Assembly: GCA_022448265.1 (NCBI GenBank) | Contig: JAKVCC010000014.1 | Location: forward strand, 1 to 64,000 | DNA length: 64,000 bases | Source of the DNA: Pirellulales bacterium | GTDB lineage: Bacteria; Planctomycetota; Planctomycetia; Pirellulales; Lacipirellulaceae | Direction: 5' to 3' | Part shown: positions 1 to 8,019 of the stretch, piece by piece | Numbering within the stretch: position 1 is the stretch's first letter | Layout: every line of letters begins with the position of its first letter | Translations under genes and position numbers: made by a program | Notes under the pieces: model-generated | The model's input: only the letters and a program-made list of their open reading frames with translations | Told to the model about the DNA's origin: nothing | Databases searched by the model: none

Positions 1-268
1 GGCTGCATTAGCGTTTCTCCATGTGACCTGAGATCGGAACTGCCCCAAGTGTATATAAGCGCCTGGGGGGGGGGCAAGGAATTTTTCAGAAATTTTGTAA
101 CAGCACGCGCCAACCACGCTTTTTGCCGAGAAAACGGCCCTTGGTTGGATAAGGCCTGAGGCTGCAATTGGATTGTTGCTAACTCATTGGCCCCGCCGGT
201 GTTGCGGCAGCAGCGGAGCGTTTTGCAGGGGCTTGCGGGCGAGTGCGACTTAGTGCGCAAATGTTCAG

Positions 269-354
269 TAGCCGAGGCGGGACTCGAACCCGCACGGGGG
301 TTACCCCCCACTGGATTTTAAGTCCAGAGCGTCTGCCAATTCCGCCACTCGGCC
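269..354 (-). tRNA. tRNA-Leu (anticodon UAA)
   Basis: The minus strand folds as an 86-nt class II tRNA. The 7-bp acceptor stem GGCCGAG/CTCGGCT has a G-U first pair and discriminator A. The D-arm has the GGCGGAATTGGCAGACGC pattern, the anticodon loop CTTAAAA presents UAA, there is a long variable arm, and the T-loop is TTCGAGT. CCA is not encoded. This tRNA reads UUA and UUG. It lies downstream of leuA on the same strand, about 190 bases after the leuA stop. Confidence 0.95.
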
Positions 355-541
355 AAAGGTGATTTGGAGTTAGGATTTTGGATTTGCGAATCTCACTTGC
401 GCAATGTTCGACGCGTTACGCCGAGGGTGCTAGTTGGGCCGTAGCTTAGCAGGACATGGCCAGGCCTTCTATCGCGAAATCGCCCTGGCTATCGTGAACT
501 CGCATTGATTATGCTGCCACTTCCTTCGTTGTTTCGTCGCT

Positions 542-2092
542 TTACACTGTGCCGCGGCGTCCACTCTCGCTGACGCCAACTTCGATCCGATTGATTGCGT
601 TGAGAAAGGCGCGGGTGGCCGCCTCGACAGTGTCGGTGGAGGCGCCGCGACCGCGGAATAATTGGCCGTTGTAGTCGACCTCGACGAGCGATTCTCCCTG
701 GGCGTCTTTGCCGCGGGTGGCGCTTTGCACGCGGAAGTCGCGGACTACGACCGATTTTCCAGTGAGTTCTTCGATTGCCATGAAGAGGGCGTCTAAGGGA
801 CCGTCACCGCACTTTTTAGTGGTGCTGTACTCTTGGTTACCGCGCGATAAGGTCAATGTGACGGTCGGTGTCTTGCCGTTGGTAGCTTGCACTTCGTAAG
901 TTACCAATTGCCACTGATCGGCTATCTGTGTATTGCGTTGTTCGATGAGCGCTGCAATGTCGCCATCGTAGACTTCCTTCTTTTTGTCGGCCAGGGCCTT
1001 GAAATCCTCGAAGACTGCATCAAGTTGCGCGTCGGCCAGATGATAGCCCAGTGCCCGAGAACGATCGGCGAGCGCTGCCCGCCCGCTATGCTTGCCGAGG
1101 ACTAAATCGGTGTGCGTGAACCCAACGTCCTCGGGCTTCATGATTTCGTAAGTTGTGCGCTCCTTGAGCATGCCATCCTGATGGATGCCAGCTTCGTGGG
1201 CAAATGCATTACGGCCGACGATCGCCTTGTTGCGCTGCACGATCATTCCTGTGATATTCGAAACCAGCCGACTCGTGGGTACGAGGCGGGGCGTATTGAT
1301 GTTGGTCTGCATCTGGTAATAGTCGTTCCGCGTACGGAGTGCCATGACCACTTCTTCCAGAGAACAGTTGCCGGCCCGTTCGCCTAGGCCGTTGATCGTA
1401 CACTCAATTTGGCCCGCCCCATTTTCTACTGCTGCCAAGCTGTTGGAAACTGCCAGTCCTAAGTCGTTGTGGCAGTGTACGCTGATCACCGCAGAATCGA
1501 TATTGGGTACGCGATTGACGAGGTTGCTAATCACACCGGCAAAGTGGGAAGGTGTGGCGTAGCCGACCGTATCAGGAATGTTGACCGTGGTGGCTCCTGC
1601 GCTGATAGCGGCTTCGACAACTTCGCACAAGAAGTCGGATTCTGTTCTCGCCGCATCTTCCGGAGAGAATTCGATATTGTCGCAATAAGTCTTGGCGTGG
1701 CGGACGCTTTCGACGGCCCGGCGGATGATTTCCTGCTTGTCCATCCTCAGTTTGAATTCGCGATGAATTGCGCTGGTGGCGAGAAATACGTGGATCCGCA
1801 CGTTGGAGCCATCTTTCAATGCTTCCCAGGCCCGATCGATGTCAGGCTTGCGGCAGCGGGCCAAACCGCAGATTGTTGCTCCTGGAACGGTGGTGGCAAT
1901 CTCGCGCACCGCTTCAAAATCGCCAACCGAGGTGATGGGAAAACCAGCTTCGATGACATCCACTCCTAGATCGACGAGCGCCTGAGCTACTTCCAGCTTC
2001 TCGTGGAGATTCATGCTGCATCCAGGGGATTGCTCGCCATCGCGGAGCGTTGTGTCGAAGATCGTGATGGGGCGGGAGTTAGGTGGGGACAT
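542..2092 (-). CDS. leuA: 2-isopropylmalate synthase
   Basis: LeuA condenses acetyl-CoA with 2-oxoisovalerate, the committed step of leucine synthesis in the cytoplasm. The 516-residue product has the usual length. It shows the DTTLRDGEQSPG catalytic motif at about residues 13-24, the metal-binding HCHNDLGLAV at 206-215 and GERAGN at 237-242. A C-terminal region of about 130 residues matches the leucine-sensing allosteric domain. The ATG at 2092 gives the normal N-terminus, but no Shine-Dalgarno sequence is evident. Upstream on the same strand lie a terminator and a leucine-rich leader peptide, so transcription attenuation by leucyl-tRNA supply is likely. leuB is about 9 kb away, so the pathway genes are dispersed. 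Confidence 0.97.
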   Translation of the reverse strand: MSPPNSRPITIFDTTLRDGEQSPGCSMNLHEKLEVAQALVDLGVDVIEAGFPITSVGDFEAVREIATTVPGATICGLARCRKPDIDRAWEALKDGSNVRIHVFLATSAIHREFKLRMDKQEIIRRAVESVRHAKTYCDNIEFSPEDAARTESDFLCEVVEAAISAGATTVNIPDTVGYATPSHFAGVISNLVNRVPNIDSAVISVHCHNDLGLAVSNSLAAVENGAGQIECTINGLGERAGNCSLEEVVMALRTRNDYYQMQTNINTPRLVPTSRLVSNITGMIVQRNKAIVGRNAFAHEAGIHQDGMLKERTTYEIMKPEDVGFTHTDLVLGKHSGRAALADRSRALGYHLADAQLDAVFEDFKALADKKKEVYDGDIAALIEQRNTQIADQWQLVTYEVQATNGKTPTVTLTLSRGNQEYSTTKKCGDGPLDALFMAIEELTGKSVVVRDFRVQSATRGKDAQGESLVEVDYNGQLFRGRGASTDTVEAATRAFLNAINRIEVGVSESGRRGTV

Positions 2093-2175
2093 GATATTGA
2101 GGGTTGCCGGTTGAGGGATGCGTAAGGTGGACAGTGATGCTGGAAGTGTTGCCGGAAACGTGAAAAACAGAAACG

Positions 2176-2207
2176 AAAAAACCCCGAAGCTAGTAGGCCT
2201 CAGGGTT
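2176..2207 (-). terminator. Intrinsic terminator in the leuA leader (attenuator)
   Basis: On the minus strand an 11-bp stem (AACCCUGAGGC with GCUUCGGGGUU, including two G-U pairs) closes a CUACUA loop and is followed by six U. It lies after the leucine-rich leader peptide and before leuA, with no gene between, so its natural role is conditional termination of leuA transcription. The 5' arm AGAACCC (2203-2209) can instead pair with GGGUUCU (2232-2238) just after the leader stop codon, a candidate antiterminator. Confidence 0.85.
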
Positions 2208-2245
2208 CTGGTTTGTGATGGAATTGTGAAAAGAACCCAGCCGTG

Positions 2246-2317
2246 TTATCGGCTATTTAGCCCACTCTTGGGTAAGAGTAGTAGTAATGGCAGGGATAAT
2301 AGAAAGGCTGCAATCAT
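2246..2317 (-). CDS. Leucine-rich leader peptide of leuA
   Basis: This is a 23-codon ORF starting at ATG (2317) and ending at TAA (2246). Nine of the 23 residues are leucine, five of them consecutive (codons TTA CTA CTA CTC TTA), and most of the codons are CTA or TTA. It sits about 40 bases before the terminator and upstream of leuA on the same strand. This is the standard arrangement of an amino-acid attenuation peptide, in which ribosome stalling at leucine codons reports low charged tRNA-Leu. A small hairpin AGCCG/CGGCT (2239-2254) overlaps the stop codon and may act as pause or protector. No Shine-Dalgarno sequence is seen. A longer ORF in the same frame extends upstream but lacks comparable bias. 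Confidence 0.75.
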   Translation of the reverse strand: MIAAFLLSLPLLLLLPKSGLNSR

Positions 2318-2361
2318 TGTTTTGTCGGTTGCGTGGGGCGGTCGATCCCAGGGAAGTGATT

Positions 2362-2395
2362 GCCAGTAACAGGTAGCCAGTAACGGGTAGCCAGT
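2362..2395. repeat. 14-bp tandem repeat, about 2.4 copies, in the leuA leader
   Basis: Two 14-bp units (gccagtaacaggta and gccagtaacgggta) differing at one base are followed by a partial third unit. The repeat lies between the putative leuA promoter and the leader peptide, so it would be transcribed into the leuA leader RNA. Confidence 0.85.
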
Positions 2396-2475
2396 GCGGC
2401 TCCTCCATGGTTTGCCCACTGAGCGGCCGCGCCATAAATAATCTGCGCGCCGTTTAGATTCTGCCACTAGTTTAC

Positions 2476-2504
2476 ACTCTATCTGATGTGGCTACGCAGG
2501 TCAA
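2476..2504 (-). promoter_or_regulatory. Putative sigma70-type promoter of the leuA leader
   Basis: The minus strand reads TTGACC (2499-2504), a 17-base spacer, then TAGAGT (2476-2481). The -35 box matches consensus at 5 of 6 positions and the -10 at 4 of 6, with ideal spacing. Transcription would start near 2468 and run through the tandem repeat, leader peptide and attenuator into leuA. Confidence 0.6.
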
Positions 2505-2845
2505 GGTTCGGATTGTGCTGGTAATTGGACCTCCCTTCAGTCTGTCGGCAAGCCCGTTGAATCGTTGCGAGCGAATGAGATTGGCTGGAATTGACTGGGG
2601 GTGCAGGCCGGGTTTGTCGCAGCGCGCGGATATGACGAGCCCCCATTGCAAAGCCATCAGTCAACGGCAAGATACTCGACAATTGTGTCTCCAAAATCGA
2701 TTTTGGAACGGTTTCTATTATCTGGGAGTCGTCCCTAGATGCAACAAAAAATCTCGTGGCGCAGGTGTCGCCGATAGCAGTCGGTCTAAAGTTTTTGGCG
2801 GATACGACTTGGGTTGAGGTTTGGCGTATGGCAGGGGCAAAATAT
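2505..2845. other. Intergenic stretch with no convincing gene
   Basis: Open frames exist here but their translations show no domain, signal or start context. It separates the leuA promoter from a bidirectional hairpin at 2846-2873. Confidence 0.5.
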
Positions 2846-2873
2846 AAATCAGGGTGCTAGACTACCCTGATTT
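2846..2873. terminator. Symmetric terminator-like hairpin
   Basis: A perfect 10-bp inverted repeat (AAATCAGGGT and ACCCTGATTT) encloses an 8-base loop. The flanking A and T runs are short, so it could act weakly in either direction. No intact gene ends immediately beside it. Confidence 0.45.
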
Positions 2874-2899
2874 CGGTATGCCGTTTGGGACCGCTGTCC

Positions 2900-3238
2900 A
2901 TGTCCGACAAAGGCAACTAGTTGGATTTTTTCTGCGGGTTGGACGCGATTGCCTCACCGGTCTCGCCCAAAGCTGTGGCCGGCGGCAGTTTTTTGGGGAT
3001 TCATTTTGAGCCCTGTGACATCTACTTCCGTGAGGGTCCCAATAAACGGCGGACAGTCTATTTGGACCATTGTCCACGCTGCGCAGGGTAAATCAAAATA
3101 CTGATCGGCACAGGGGGCACCGATGTGCGCTTTTTTACCGCGCGGTTAGCTGGGGCATTGCGGCGCTGGCAATACGCACCAACCGGCGTTGCGCTGATTG
3201 CTAGCACCGATAGTGACGGGGTTGGCTTATCCGGCTAG
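2900..3238 (+). pseudogene. Decayed zinc-ribbon-like hypothetical gene
   Basis: Reading from ATG 2900 gives a frame broken by a TAG after six codons and by a TAA after the segment DHCPRCAG. The segments FEPCDIYFREGPNKRRTVYL, DHCPRCAG and, beyond the stop, IGTGGTDVRFFTAR resemble a small planctomycete protein family in which a Cys-containing strand is followed by CPRC, a G-x-GGT turn and RFF near the C-terminus. That resemblance is from memory, not a search. The frame is otherwise kept across both stops, which suggests fairly recent inactivation by point mutation. It could instead be random coding-like DNA, but the continuity of motif order argues against this. Confidence 0.5.
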
Positions 3239-3328
3239 CTTTGGCTTGCCGCTGAGACTGCTTTTCACTACTATTCTCCGGCTTTCTTGCCGAAACAGTT
3301 GCACACATCCCCCAGGATCGCGGCCCCT

Positions 3329-3853
3329 ATGCTGCTCGATTTTGAAGTCAAGAGTTGTAGTCGCCATTGTGCTGCCACCCAGCGCACATTGGAACCGGGT
3401 GATGTGTATTTTTCGGTCATCTATGCACACCCGACGGAATTAGTACGGCAGGATTTTTGTGTCGAGGCTTGGGAGGGGCCTCCGGAAGACTCACTGGGGT
3501 GGTGGCGCTCGAGGATACCGACCAAGGAGGGCGCTATGTCGCAGCTTGCTCCGACAGACGTGATGCTCAACCTGTTTGACACGCTGGCCGACCGGCCAGA
3601 AGAAGAGGAATTTCGTTATCTGCTGGGCTTGTTGTTGCTCAGGCGTCGTGTGTTGAGGCGGGACAATTCCTGCGAGGATGCGTCCGGCCGCGAGATCTTG
3701 AATCTGTACTGCGCCCGGCGGAGCAAGCAATCAGACCTTGTTGTTGCCGAACCGGATGCCACGTTAGCAGCGATTCTTCAGCAAAGAATGATTGATCTGC
3801 TTTACGGCGACACGGTACCTGCCGAGCCCACCCATGGCCCCGCGGACGACTAG
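3329..3853 (+). CDS. Conserved hypothetical protein, 174 aa
   Basis: I do not recognise a named domain. The product starts with a short motif containing two cysteines (VKSCSRHCAATQRTL) and a strand-rich GDVYFSVI segment, followed by WWRSRIP and a Leu/Arg-rich helix (LLGLLLLRRRVLRR) around residues 105-120. There is no signal peptide. The ATG at 3329 is preferred over one 42 bases upstream because it begins the conserved-looking part and has AGGA upstream, though at long spacing. The stop is 8 bases before the lipoprotein gene at 3862, so the two are probably one operon and may act together at the envelope. Confidence 0.75.
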   Translation: MLLDFEVKSCSRHCAATQRTLEPGDVYFSVIYAHPTELVRQDFCVEAWEGPPEDSLGWWRSRIPTKEGAMSQLAPTDVMLNLFDTLADRPEEEEFRYLLGLLLLRRRVLRRDNSCEDASGREILNLYCARRSKQSDLVVAEPDATLAAILQQRMIDLLYGDTVPAEPTHGPADD

Positions 3854-3861
3854 ACCTTCCT

Positions 3862-5037
3862 ATGCGCTACCGACTATGTTTGCGAAAAACGTTCACCGAA
3901 TCGAGCCCAGCTTTCCTGCTGGTGCTCACGGTATTATGTTGTTCGGGTGCGACATGTGTTCCTTCTCTTCGCAATCCGTTTATCCCGATAGGGCCACCCG
4001 CTCCGGAAGTACTCACAGCGGGAGCCTCGCTCGAGCAGGTGATTGCCGCGGTCAATCACAACTCCGCGCGCGTCCAGAGCTACCAAACGGAGGATGCGTC
4101 GATCTCGGTCCATGGCCTGACCGGAGTCCCAGCACTACGGGGCCATATTGCGATGCAGCGGCCAAGCAGGCTGCGATTAGTGGCTTCCGCTGGTTTCGCC
4201 TTTGCCGGACGTGAATTTGATCTGGGCAGCAACGATGAATTGTTTTGGTTTTGGGTGAAGCGCAACGACCCACCGGCCTTCTATTTTTCGCGCCATGATC
4301 AGTTTGTCGATAGCGCCGCGCAGCAAGTGATGCCGATCGATCCGCAATGGCTGATCGATGCGTTGGGGCTGTCCCAGTTTTCTACCAGCGACCAGCACGA
4401 AGGCCCTTTGCCTCGTCGCGACGGCACGTTGGAGATTCGATCGATGATGCAAACGCGTACGGGCCAGATGACCAAGAGCACGGTCATCGATAGCCGCCGC
4501 GCCTGGGTGCTTGAACAACATATCTACGACGCAAGCGGTGCACTGCTGGCTAGTGCTACAGCCCGATCCCATCGCTACTACCCCGAATTGGGCGCTTCGC
4601 TGCCACAGACCGTCGACATAAACCTTCCTGCCGCTCAATTGGCACTATCGATCGACGTCGGCACCGTGCGAATGAACACGCTTTCAGCCAACTCAGAGCT
4701 TTGGAGCCTGCCGGCAATTAGTGGTTATCCGCAAATCGACCTTGGCTCTGCGCCGTCTGGATCGATACCGGCCATTGGGCGGGCTGGTAGCAACGACTGG
4801 TCTACCGGCGCTTCACCCGCCATCGTAGGCATCATTCCCGGCGCCGCGGCCATTGATCCATCTACGAGTACCCAGGCATTCGGCGTTTGGCCACAGCCGG
4901 TTGGGGTGGCTTCCGCCAATCCGGCAGACCGCCGCCGTGAGGCATACCCGCTGCAAACGATGACCGTGGAAATCCCCACGTCGGAGCCAAGGACTCAGGC
5001 TCTCCACCCGGCTGGTGTAGAACTGGGACGACGTTAG
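3862..5037 (+). CDS. LolA-like (DUF4292-type) outer-membrane lipoprotein
   Basis: The 391-residue product begins with a basic stretch and a hydrophobic segment ending in cysteines (LVLTVLCCSGATC), which fits an export signal and possibly a lipoprotein attachment cysteine, though no canonical lipobox is clear. The middle, about residues 55-270, has the alternating strands and phrases such as LRGHIAMQRPSRLRL and DELFWFW that suggest the LolA/LolB-like fold seen in DUF4292 proteins. Such proteins bind lipid or lipoprotein in the periplasm. The C-terminal 110 residues are rich in Pro, Gly, Ala and Ser and look disordered. It follows the 3329 gene at 8 bases. Function is inferred from fold only. 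Confidence 0.7.
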   Translation: MRYRLCLRKTFTESSPAFLLVLTVLCCSGATCVPSLRNPFIPIGPPAPEVLTAGASLEQVIAAVNHNSARVQSYQTEDASISVHGLTGVPALRGHIAMQRPSRLRLVASAGFAFAGREFDLGSNDELFWFWVKRNDPPAFYFSRHDQFVDSAAQQVMPIDPQWLIDALGLSQFSTSDQHEGPLPRRDGTLEIRSMMQTRTGQMTKSTVIDSRRAWVLEQHIYDASGALLASATARSHRYYPELGASLPQTVDINLPAAQLALSIDVGTVRMNTLSANSELWSLPAISGYPQIDLGSAPSGSIPAIGRAGSNDWSTGASPAIVGIIPGAAAIDPSTSTQAFGVWPQPVGVASANPADRRREAYPLQTMTVEIPTSEPRTQALHPAGVELGRR

Positions 5038-5118
5038 AAAAACTATTGGGAGCGGTCCCCGGCCGGATTCTTACTGGCCACCCCAATCGCAGGCTCTTTG
5101 CTGCGCCTTCCTCGCCAC

Positions 5119-5664
5119 TCAATCCCCTTGGCTCCAGATTCCCCGCCGATGGTCCTGCGCTTCGACTTGGGCCTGCCTCAGTCGCTCTTTCAGGGTCGCA
5201 CTGTAGTCGTAGTCCAATTTGGCATGGGCGAGCCCCTGGCGGACCAGTTCCTCGTTGAGCAATCTTTTATCGTGCCAAACAAAGGCGAGTTGCCGGCCAT
5301 AGAGATCGGCAGTCGCGCCACTGGGTTCCAGTCGCACGCGCCCGTGTGCCTGGAGAATAAAGTGCTCGGTGTAGTCACTCGCCTCCGACCCCCAGGGTTC
5401 CACGGGGTGATCTTTTTTGACCGTCTCGGGGGTGTCGATTCCCTGCAGACGCACCTTCACCCGGTTGTATTCCAACAAGAGCGTGTCGCCATCGACGACG
5501 TGGCGGACGGCATATTTGCCAGGCGCAAGAAACGCGTCTCCTTTTTGGCTCCGACTCCGATCAACCGTCTTCTGCTCCCACCACCAGCCCAGCGCAAAGA
5601 GCCCTCCGATCAATAAGGTGCTGAGAAGCCGTGGCCAAAGGCGGCGACGCACACGAGCCGTCAT
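5119..5664 (-). CDS. Thermonuclease family (SNase-like) protein, membrane-anchored or secreted
   Basis: The 181-residue protein has an N-terminal basic region and one hydrophobic segment (about residues 13-27). It then shows a staphylococcal-nuclease OB-fold with VDGDTLLL, RLQGIDTPE (catalytic Arg and Asp/Glu region), YGRQLAFVW and LLNEELVRQGLA, ending in a Q/R-rich helix and RRGIW. The family hydrolyses single- or double-stranded DNA or RNA in a calcium-dependent manner. The N-terminal segment implies action outside the cytoplasm, either anchored or released. It stands alone, convergent with the lipoprotein gene. Confidence 0.85.
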   Translation of the reverse strand: MTARVRRRLWPRLLSTLLIGGLFALGWWWEQKTVDRSRSQKGDAFLAPGKYAVRHVVDGDTLLLEYNRVKVRLQGIDTPETVKKDHPVEPWGSEASDYTEHFILQAHGRVRLEPSGATADLYGRQLAFVWHDKRLLNEELVRQGLAHAKLDYDYSATLKERLRQAQVEAQDHRRGIWSQGD

Positions 5665-5843
5665 TCAAGTGCCGCCAAGAAGAATAGAAGAACGATAGTG
5701 GCCAGCGCACCCGGCGCCAAATGGTTGGACATCGTTTTCCGAAAGCGGGAAAAGGACAAGTTGCTAGAATCAGTTACAGAAAAATGTTTTGGACTCTCAA
5801 CGCTTGGGAAACTTGCCGACGATTGATAGCTTTGAAATAGGTT

Positions 5844-6149
5844 CTAGTTCTGGCTAAAGTTCAACTCGTGACTCGTGGCCCTGCCCAGAGGATTCTTGAC
5901 AAAACGTTTACGGCAGTTGCTGCACAAGTCGAAGCGAGCTTGATGATAGACATCGCCACTGATCTGATCGCTTTCGGCATCGTCCAGTTGCTCAAGAATG
6001 TCATGAACTTCCTCGAGATGATCGCGGTCGCTATCCAATTCCTGCTCTGCTGGATCGAGAGACGCGTAGACTTCAAGTCGCACTACATATCGAAATTCGT
6101 CTGCCGTCTCAATTGGGCGTTTACAGCAATCGCAAGTAAAGTGGATCAT
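5844..6149 (-). CDS. Small cysteine-rich hypothetical protein
   Basis: The 101-residue product begins MIHFTCDCCKRPIE and ends with a FDLCSNCRKRFVKNPLG region. The two CxxC-like pairs (CDCC and CSNC) flank an acidic helix, which suggests one zinc site formed by the ends of the protein. I recall similar small proteins in planctomycete genomes but know of no function. The ATG at 6149 is preferred to the GTG one codon upstream. It is a single-gene unit. Confidence 0.75.
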   Translation of the reverse strand: MIHFTCDCCKRPIETADEFRYVVRLEVYASLDPAEQELDSDRDHLEEVHDILEQLDDAESDQISGDVYHQARFDLCSNCRKRFVKNPLGRATSHELNFSQN

Positions 6150-6517
6150 CACTCGGGGTCCTCACATAGGATAGTTTTTTGCGCTGTATTACCGAAACGT
6201 TCGACAAACGGGATGTGCTACACGCGGTCACGGCGCTATATCTCAATCCTAGCGACCAGGTCAGGGCAGGAGCAAGACAATCTTTAAAAACTTTTTGCAC
6301 CCTGTAAGCGGAAGAATTTTTGCGACCCATGATATAGGGTGAATGCTATTTTAGTCGTCAAATCGCCTGCCCGATAAAAGCGAATCACACCCTGTCGCAG
6401 AATTGAACACCTGTTGGCATGGGGACCAAAAATGGTTGCTGGTTTCGGGGTATATAGCAAGTTAAAATAACTGTTTTACCCAGATCCGAACGATGACGGC
6501 CATGAAGGATGATATCG
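6150..6517. other. Intergenic region upstream of the HNH gene
   Basis: This AT-richer stretch lies between two divergent genes and must hold both promoters. I see no coding remnant or RNA gene. AT-rich text such as gggtatatagcaagttaaaat near 6450 is a possible promoter zone, but no clear -35/-10 pair stands out. Confidence 0.4.
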
Positions 6518-7150
6518 ATGCCCATCGCTCAACCCAGCGGGCTTAACGCAAGTGTGTTGGTACTCAATCGTCAGTATATGGCCGTTCACGTGGTGGGCGT
6601 GCGCCGTGCTTTTTCCTTGCTGCTAAACGAGCTTGCCGAGGTCATTCATATTGAGGACGGGCAATATGCCAATTACGATTTTGAGTCTTGGCGCGAGATT
6701 AGTGAGCTAAAAGCAGATCTCAAAGAGCCCAATGAAGACTGGATCAAGAGCGTTAATTTCGAAGTTTGTGTGCCACGTATCTTGCGACTGCGGTTCTACG
6801 ATCGGGTACCGAAGCAGCGCGTGCGGCTGAATCGCCGCAACATCTTTGCCCGGGACGCAAACCTATGCCAGTATTGCGGCATGCATTTCTCGACCAGTGA
6901 GTTGAGCTTAGATCACGTTGTTCCCACCTGTTTGGGTGGGGGGACGAGTTGGGGCAATGTGGTATGTGCCTGCGTAAAGTGCAACGTCCGCAAAGGTGGA
7001 CGAACTCCCAAGCAAGCAGGCATGAAATTGATCTGCAAGCCGGTGCGCCCGAAGTGCAGTCCCATGCTGACGATCAAGCTTGGCAATCCCAAGTACAGCA
7101 GTTGGAAGACTTTTCTAGATGCGGCGTATTGGTCAGTGGACCTCAAGTAA
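6518..7150 (+). CDS. HNH endonuclease family protein
   Basis: The 210-residue protein has a beta-rich N-terminal region (VLVLNRQYMAVHVVGVRRAF) typical of stand-alone HNH proteins in diverse bacteria. The C-terminal HNH fold contains CQYCG, LSLDHVVP, GGTSWGNVVCACVKCN and KGGRTP. Two CxxC pairs likely hold a structural zinc, while the DH, N and second motif form the nicking site. The ATG at 6518 is chosen over 6509 because AAGGA at 6505-6509 sits 8 bases before it. No modification or restriction partner is nearby, so a house-keeping nuclease role is more likely than restriction. Substrate is unknown. Confidence 0.85.
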   Translation: MPIAQPSGLNASVLVLNRQYMAVHVVGVRRAFSLLLNELAEVIHIEDGQYANYDFESWREISELKADLKEPNEDWIKSVNFEVCVPRILRLRFYDRVPKQRVRLNRRNIFARDANLCQYCGMHFSTSELSLDHVVPTCLGGGTSWGNVVCACVKCNVRKGGRTPKQAGMKLICKPVRPKCSPMLTIKLGNPKYSSWKTFLDAAYWSVDLK

Positions 7151-7293
7151 GAGGCGTCCCGCGGACGCAACCGGTGAGTAGGTCCCCGCATGTAGTGTCC
7201 TAGCGATAAGCCCCAGCTATGAAAGTGACGGCCGATCGGCTTCGGCGCCGCTAGTGAAGCGCTGCTTTCGAGATTCCGCTTATGCAGCGCCGC

Positions 7294-7572
7294 TTATGAA
7301 TCGGCGAGCGGCTCTTTTTTTTCCGTGATCACCGGAAGGTTTACGGCCATCTCGGCGTTGAGTTGCGTGAAGGCAGCCCATTCTTCGGGTAAGTTATCTT
7401 CGTGGAAGATCGCCTCGACAGGACATTCAGGAACGCACGCTTCGCAGTCGATACACTCGTCCGGGTGAATGTAAAGTATCTGCTCGCCTTCGTAAAAGCA
7501 TTCCACCGGGCATACAACAACGCAATCGGTGTACTTGCAGCCAAAACATGGCTCAGCGACAACATGGGTCAT
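7294..7572 (-). CDS. fdxA: 7Fe (3Fe-4S/4Fe-4S) ferredoxin
   Basis: The 92-residue protein carries [18 protein letters not shown] near the N-terminus and [16 protein letters not shown] near residues 40-55. This cysteine spacing is that of seven-iron ferredoxins (one 3Fe-4S and one 4Fe-4S cluster) of the FdxA type. It is a soluble electron carrier in the cytoplasm. The ATG has a strong AGAAGGAG ribosome-binding site about 10 bases upstream. It is a single gene, so its redox partner cannot be read from context. Confidence 0.93.
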   Translation of the reverse strand: MTHVVAEPCFGCKYTDCVVVCPVECFYEGEQILYIHPDECIDCEACVPECPVEAIFHEDNLPEEWAAFTQLNAEMAVNLPVITEKKEPLADS

Positions 7573-8019
7573 AACAGCGAAACTCCTTCTAGCACGGAAA
7601 CTAGGCTCATCTAGATGATACCTCTATCGGCAGACACAGGGCAAGTGTTTACCTGGGCGGGACTTTACCGGTCTCGTCCTCCCCGCTGGCACCCGTTTTC
7701 TCGTCTGGGCTCGCCTCTGTCAAGTTGCCTGATGTAGGAGCCACAAGGCCACCGAAACAGTAGAAATCAAGGGAAAAAAGGACTTGGCTTGCTCGGTTGT
7801 CAGTGGCTATTTAGAATTGATAGCGTACCCAAAATGCGGTTTTGTCCTTATGGGCGGTCCCCGGGATGCGTTCTCGTCAGTGTTGTGGGCTGGGCGCCGC
7901 GGGGGCAGTAAATCGAGACCAACCCTGTTTCCAATAGTCAGTGGGATTGCCCTGTCGTTCCGAATGCGGACTTGGTAGCCTGCTGCCCGCTTATCCGTCC
8001 CCCCGAGGCTGTTTGATTC
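7573..8019. other. Intergenic region with no gene recognised
   Basis: About 450 bases between the divergent ferredoxin and sigma-factor genes. A 64-codon plus-strand frame is present, but its translation has no recognisable feature. Confidence 0.4.

Noticed and set aside
708-1985. Plus-strand open frames opposite leuA
   Set aside because: They are shadows of the clearly coding minus-strand leuA.
2488-2817. 109-codon plus-strand frame
   Set aside because: No start context, domain or coding-like composition; it begins inside the putative leuA promoter.
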